DNA of 13,895 nucleotides, taken from positions 1-13,895 of the forward strand of contig JASHUR010000285.1 in NCBI GenBank assembly GCA_030039895.1, in the 5' to 3' direction. A model generated the notes under the pieces. It did no database searches. It saw only the letters and a list, made by a program, of their open reading frames with translations, and was not told where the DNA came from. Position numbers and translations under genes: made by a program. How positions within the stretch are numbered: position 1 is the first letter of the stretch; every line of letters starts with the position of its first letter. Source of the stretch: Acidobacteriaceae bacterium. GTDB lineage: Bacteria > Acidobacteriota > Terriglobia > Terriglobales > Acidobacteriaceae. This document shows, piece by piece, positions 13,279 through 13,895 of the stretch.

Positions 13279-13895
13279 CTACAGCGTGCGCCGGAACAGC
13301 GGCGTCGCAATCAGCAGCGACCCAAATCCAAACAGCAGCAGGAAAAAGAGATCGTACTTGATCGCGACAAGCCCGCCGTCCTTGATCAGGACTTCCTTCA
13401 ACCCGTGCACGGCATACGTAAACGGGTCCACAATCGCAATCGCGCGCAGCCACTTCGGAAACGCCTCAATCGGATAAATCGCGCCGCTTGGGAAAAACAA
13501 CAGCGTATTCAGCACGCCGAACATCGCCCTCGGCACCAGCGGATCTTCCACGCGCACCATCAGCAGAAACATCATTCCGTTGAATGCAATCGAAGTCGCA
13601 ACAATCAGCAGCGCCAGCGGAACTACGATTTCCGGATGAAAAATCACCCCCAGGCCGGCGAGCAGCGAACCGATCACGGTCAGGCTGACTCCCGAGAGCA
13701 CCGCCTTGATCGCGCCCGCGACGTTGAGCCCCATCACCAGCTCCCACTTCGTAATCGGCGTCACCAGATAGCCCTCATGCACCCCGCGCGCCTTGTCGTC
13801 GATATACAGCATCCCTCCGCCGATCATCACTGAGACATACATCGCCAGCACAATCGAACCGGCAAGCAGAAACTTCATGTACGCCACGTACGGGT
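13279..13895 (-). CDS. ABC-2 type transporter permease (N-terminus cut by window edge)
   Basis: About 204 residues are visible and the frame stays open to the right edge (reading P-Y-V-A-Y-M before KFLLAGS). A GTG at 13887 would be an artificial start. Known permeases of this DrrB/NodJ-like type have about 250 or more residues, so roughly the first helix region is missing. Hydrophobic segments include LLAGSIVLAMYVSVMIGG, the VVPLALLIVATSIAF helix, FGVLNTLLFFPSGAIYP and the C-terminal LFFLLLFGFGSLLIATPLF. The cytosolic loop DDKARGVHEGYLVTPITKWE and the F-PKWLRAIAIVDPFTYAV tract are family hallmarks. It would pair with an ATP-binding subunit, probably encoded beyond the right edge, to export a drug, lipid or polysaccharide. 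Substrate unknown. Confidence 0.88.
   Translation of the reverse strand, partial: PYVAYMKFLLAGSIVLAMYVSVMIGGGMLYIDDKARGVHEGYLVTPITKWELVMGLNVAGAIKAVLSGVSLTVIGSLLAGLGVIFHPEIVVPLALLIVATSIAFNGMMFLLMVRVEDPLVPRAMFGVLNTLLFFPSGAIYPIEAFPKWLRAIAIVDPFTYAVHGLKEVLIKDGGLVAIKYDLFFLLLFGFGSLLIATPLFRRTL

Noticed and set aside
1..13895. CRISPR array, tRNA, rRNA or insertion sequence
   Set aside because: No regularly spaced repeats, no transposase frame, no terminal inverted repeats with target duplication, and no tRNA- or rRNA-like sequence were seen.

Overview
The window most likely comes from an Acidobacteriota chromosome of the Terriglobia (Acidobacteriaceae) type. This is an inference from protein content: a duplicated-FtsX 'ADOP' orphan permease (a family very abundant in that phylum), GC-rich codon use, and an ECF sigma/anti-sigma operon carrying LiaF-like membrane proteins. 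No rRNA, tRNA, insertion sequence or CRISPR array is visible. Nearly the whole window is coding.

Layout. (1) 1-2080, minus strand: hscB followed by hscA, the co-chaperone/Hsp70 pair for Fe-S cluster transfer; hscA runs off the left edge after 463 residues. (2) 2081-4281, plus strand: an NAD(P)-dependent aldehyde dehydrogenase of the acetaldehyde-dehydrogenase (AcoD/ExaC-like) type, with a one-base overlap to a cysteine-rich DUF779 protein. Two hairpins between convergent genes close this unit. (3) 4355-4985, minus: a YefM/Phd-type antitoxin and RelE/ParE-type toxin preceded by a near-perfect 28-bp palindrome. (4) 5036-9544, minus: a tight five-gene operon in the order ECF sigma factor, zinc-binding anti-sigma factor, B-box/TM2-like/LiaF-like protein, small LiaF-like protein, and LiaF-like plus DUF4097 beta-repeat protein. 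Junctions are ATGA overlaps or gaps of 2-3 bases. (5) 9701-10432, minus: a second Phd/YefM-type antitoxin with a PIN-domain toxin, preceded by a perfect 22-bp palindrome that overlaps a good sigma70-like promoter. (6) 10381-10757: a gene-poor stretch that may hold a decayed gene fragment on the minus strand. (7) 10758-13241, plus: the ADOP permease. (8) 13279 to the right edge, minus: an ABC-2 type permease, cut off at its N-terminus by the window end.

How the parts fit. The five-gene operon is the most distinctive unit. A membrane anti-sigma factor would hold the sigma factor, and the same transcript encodes three proteins that each carry one copy of the same two-helix LiaI/LiaF-like membrane module, on three different scaffolds. 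This suggests an envelope-stress sensing or effector complex; that role is inferred from architecture, not demonstrated. Toxin-antitoxin pairs lie on both sides of the operon, each with its own apparent autoregulatory operator. The aldehyde dehydrogenase-DUF779 pair is a recurrent genomic association in which the function of the second protein is not known to me.
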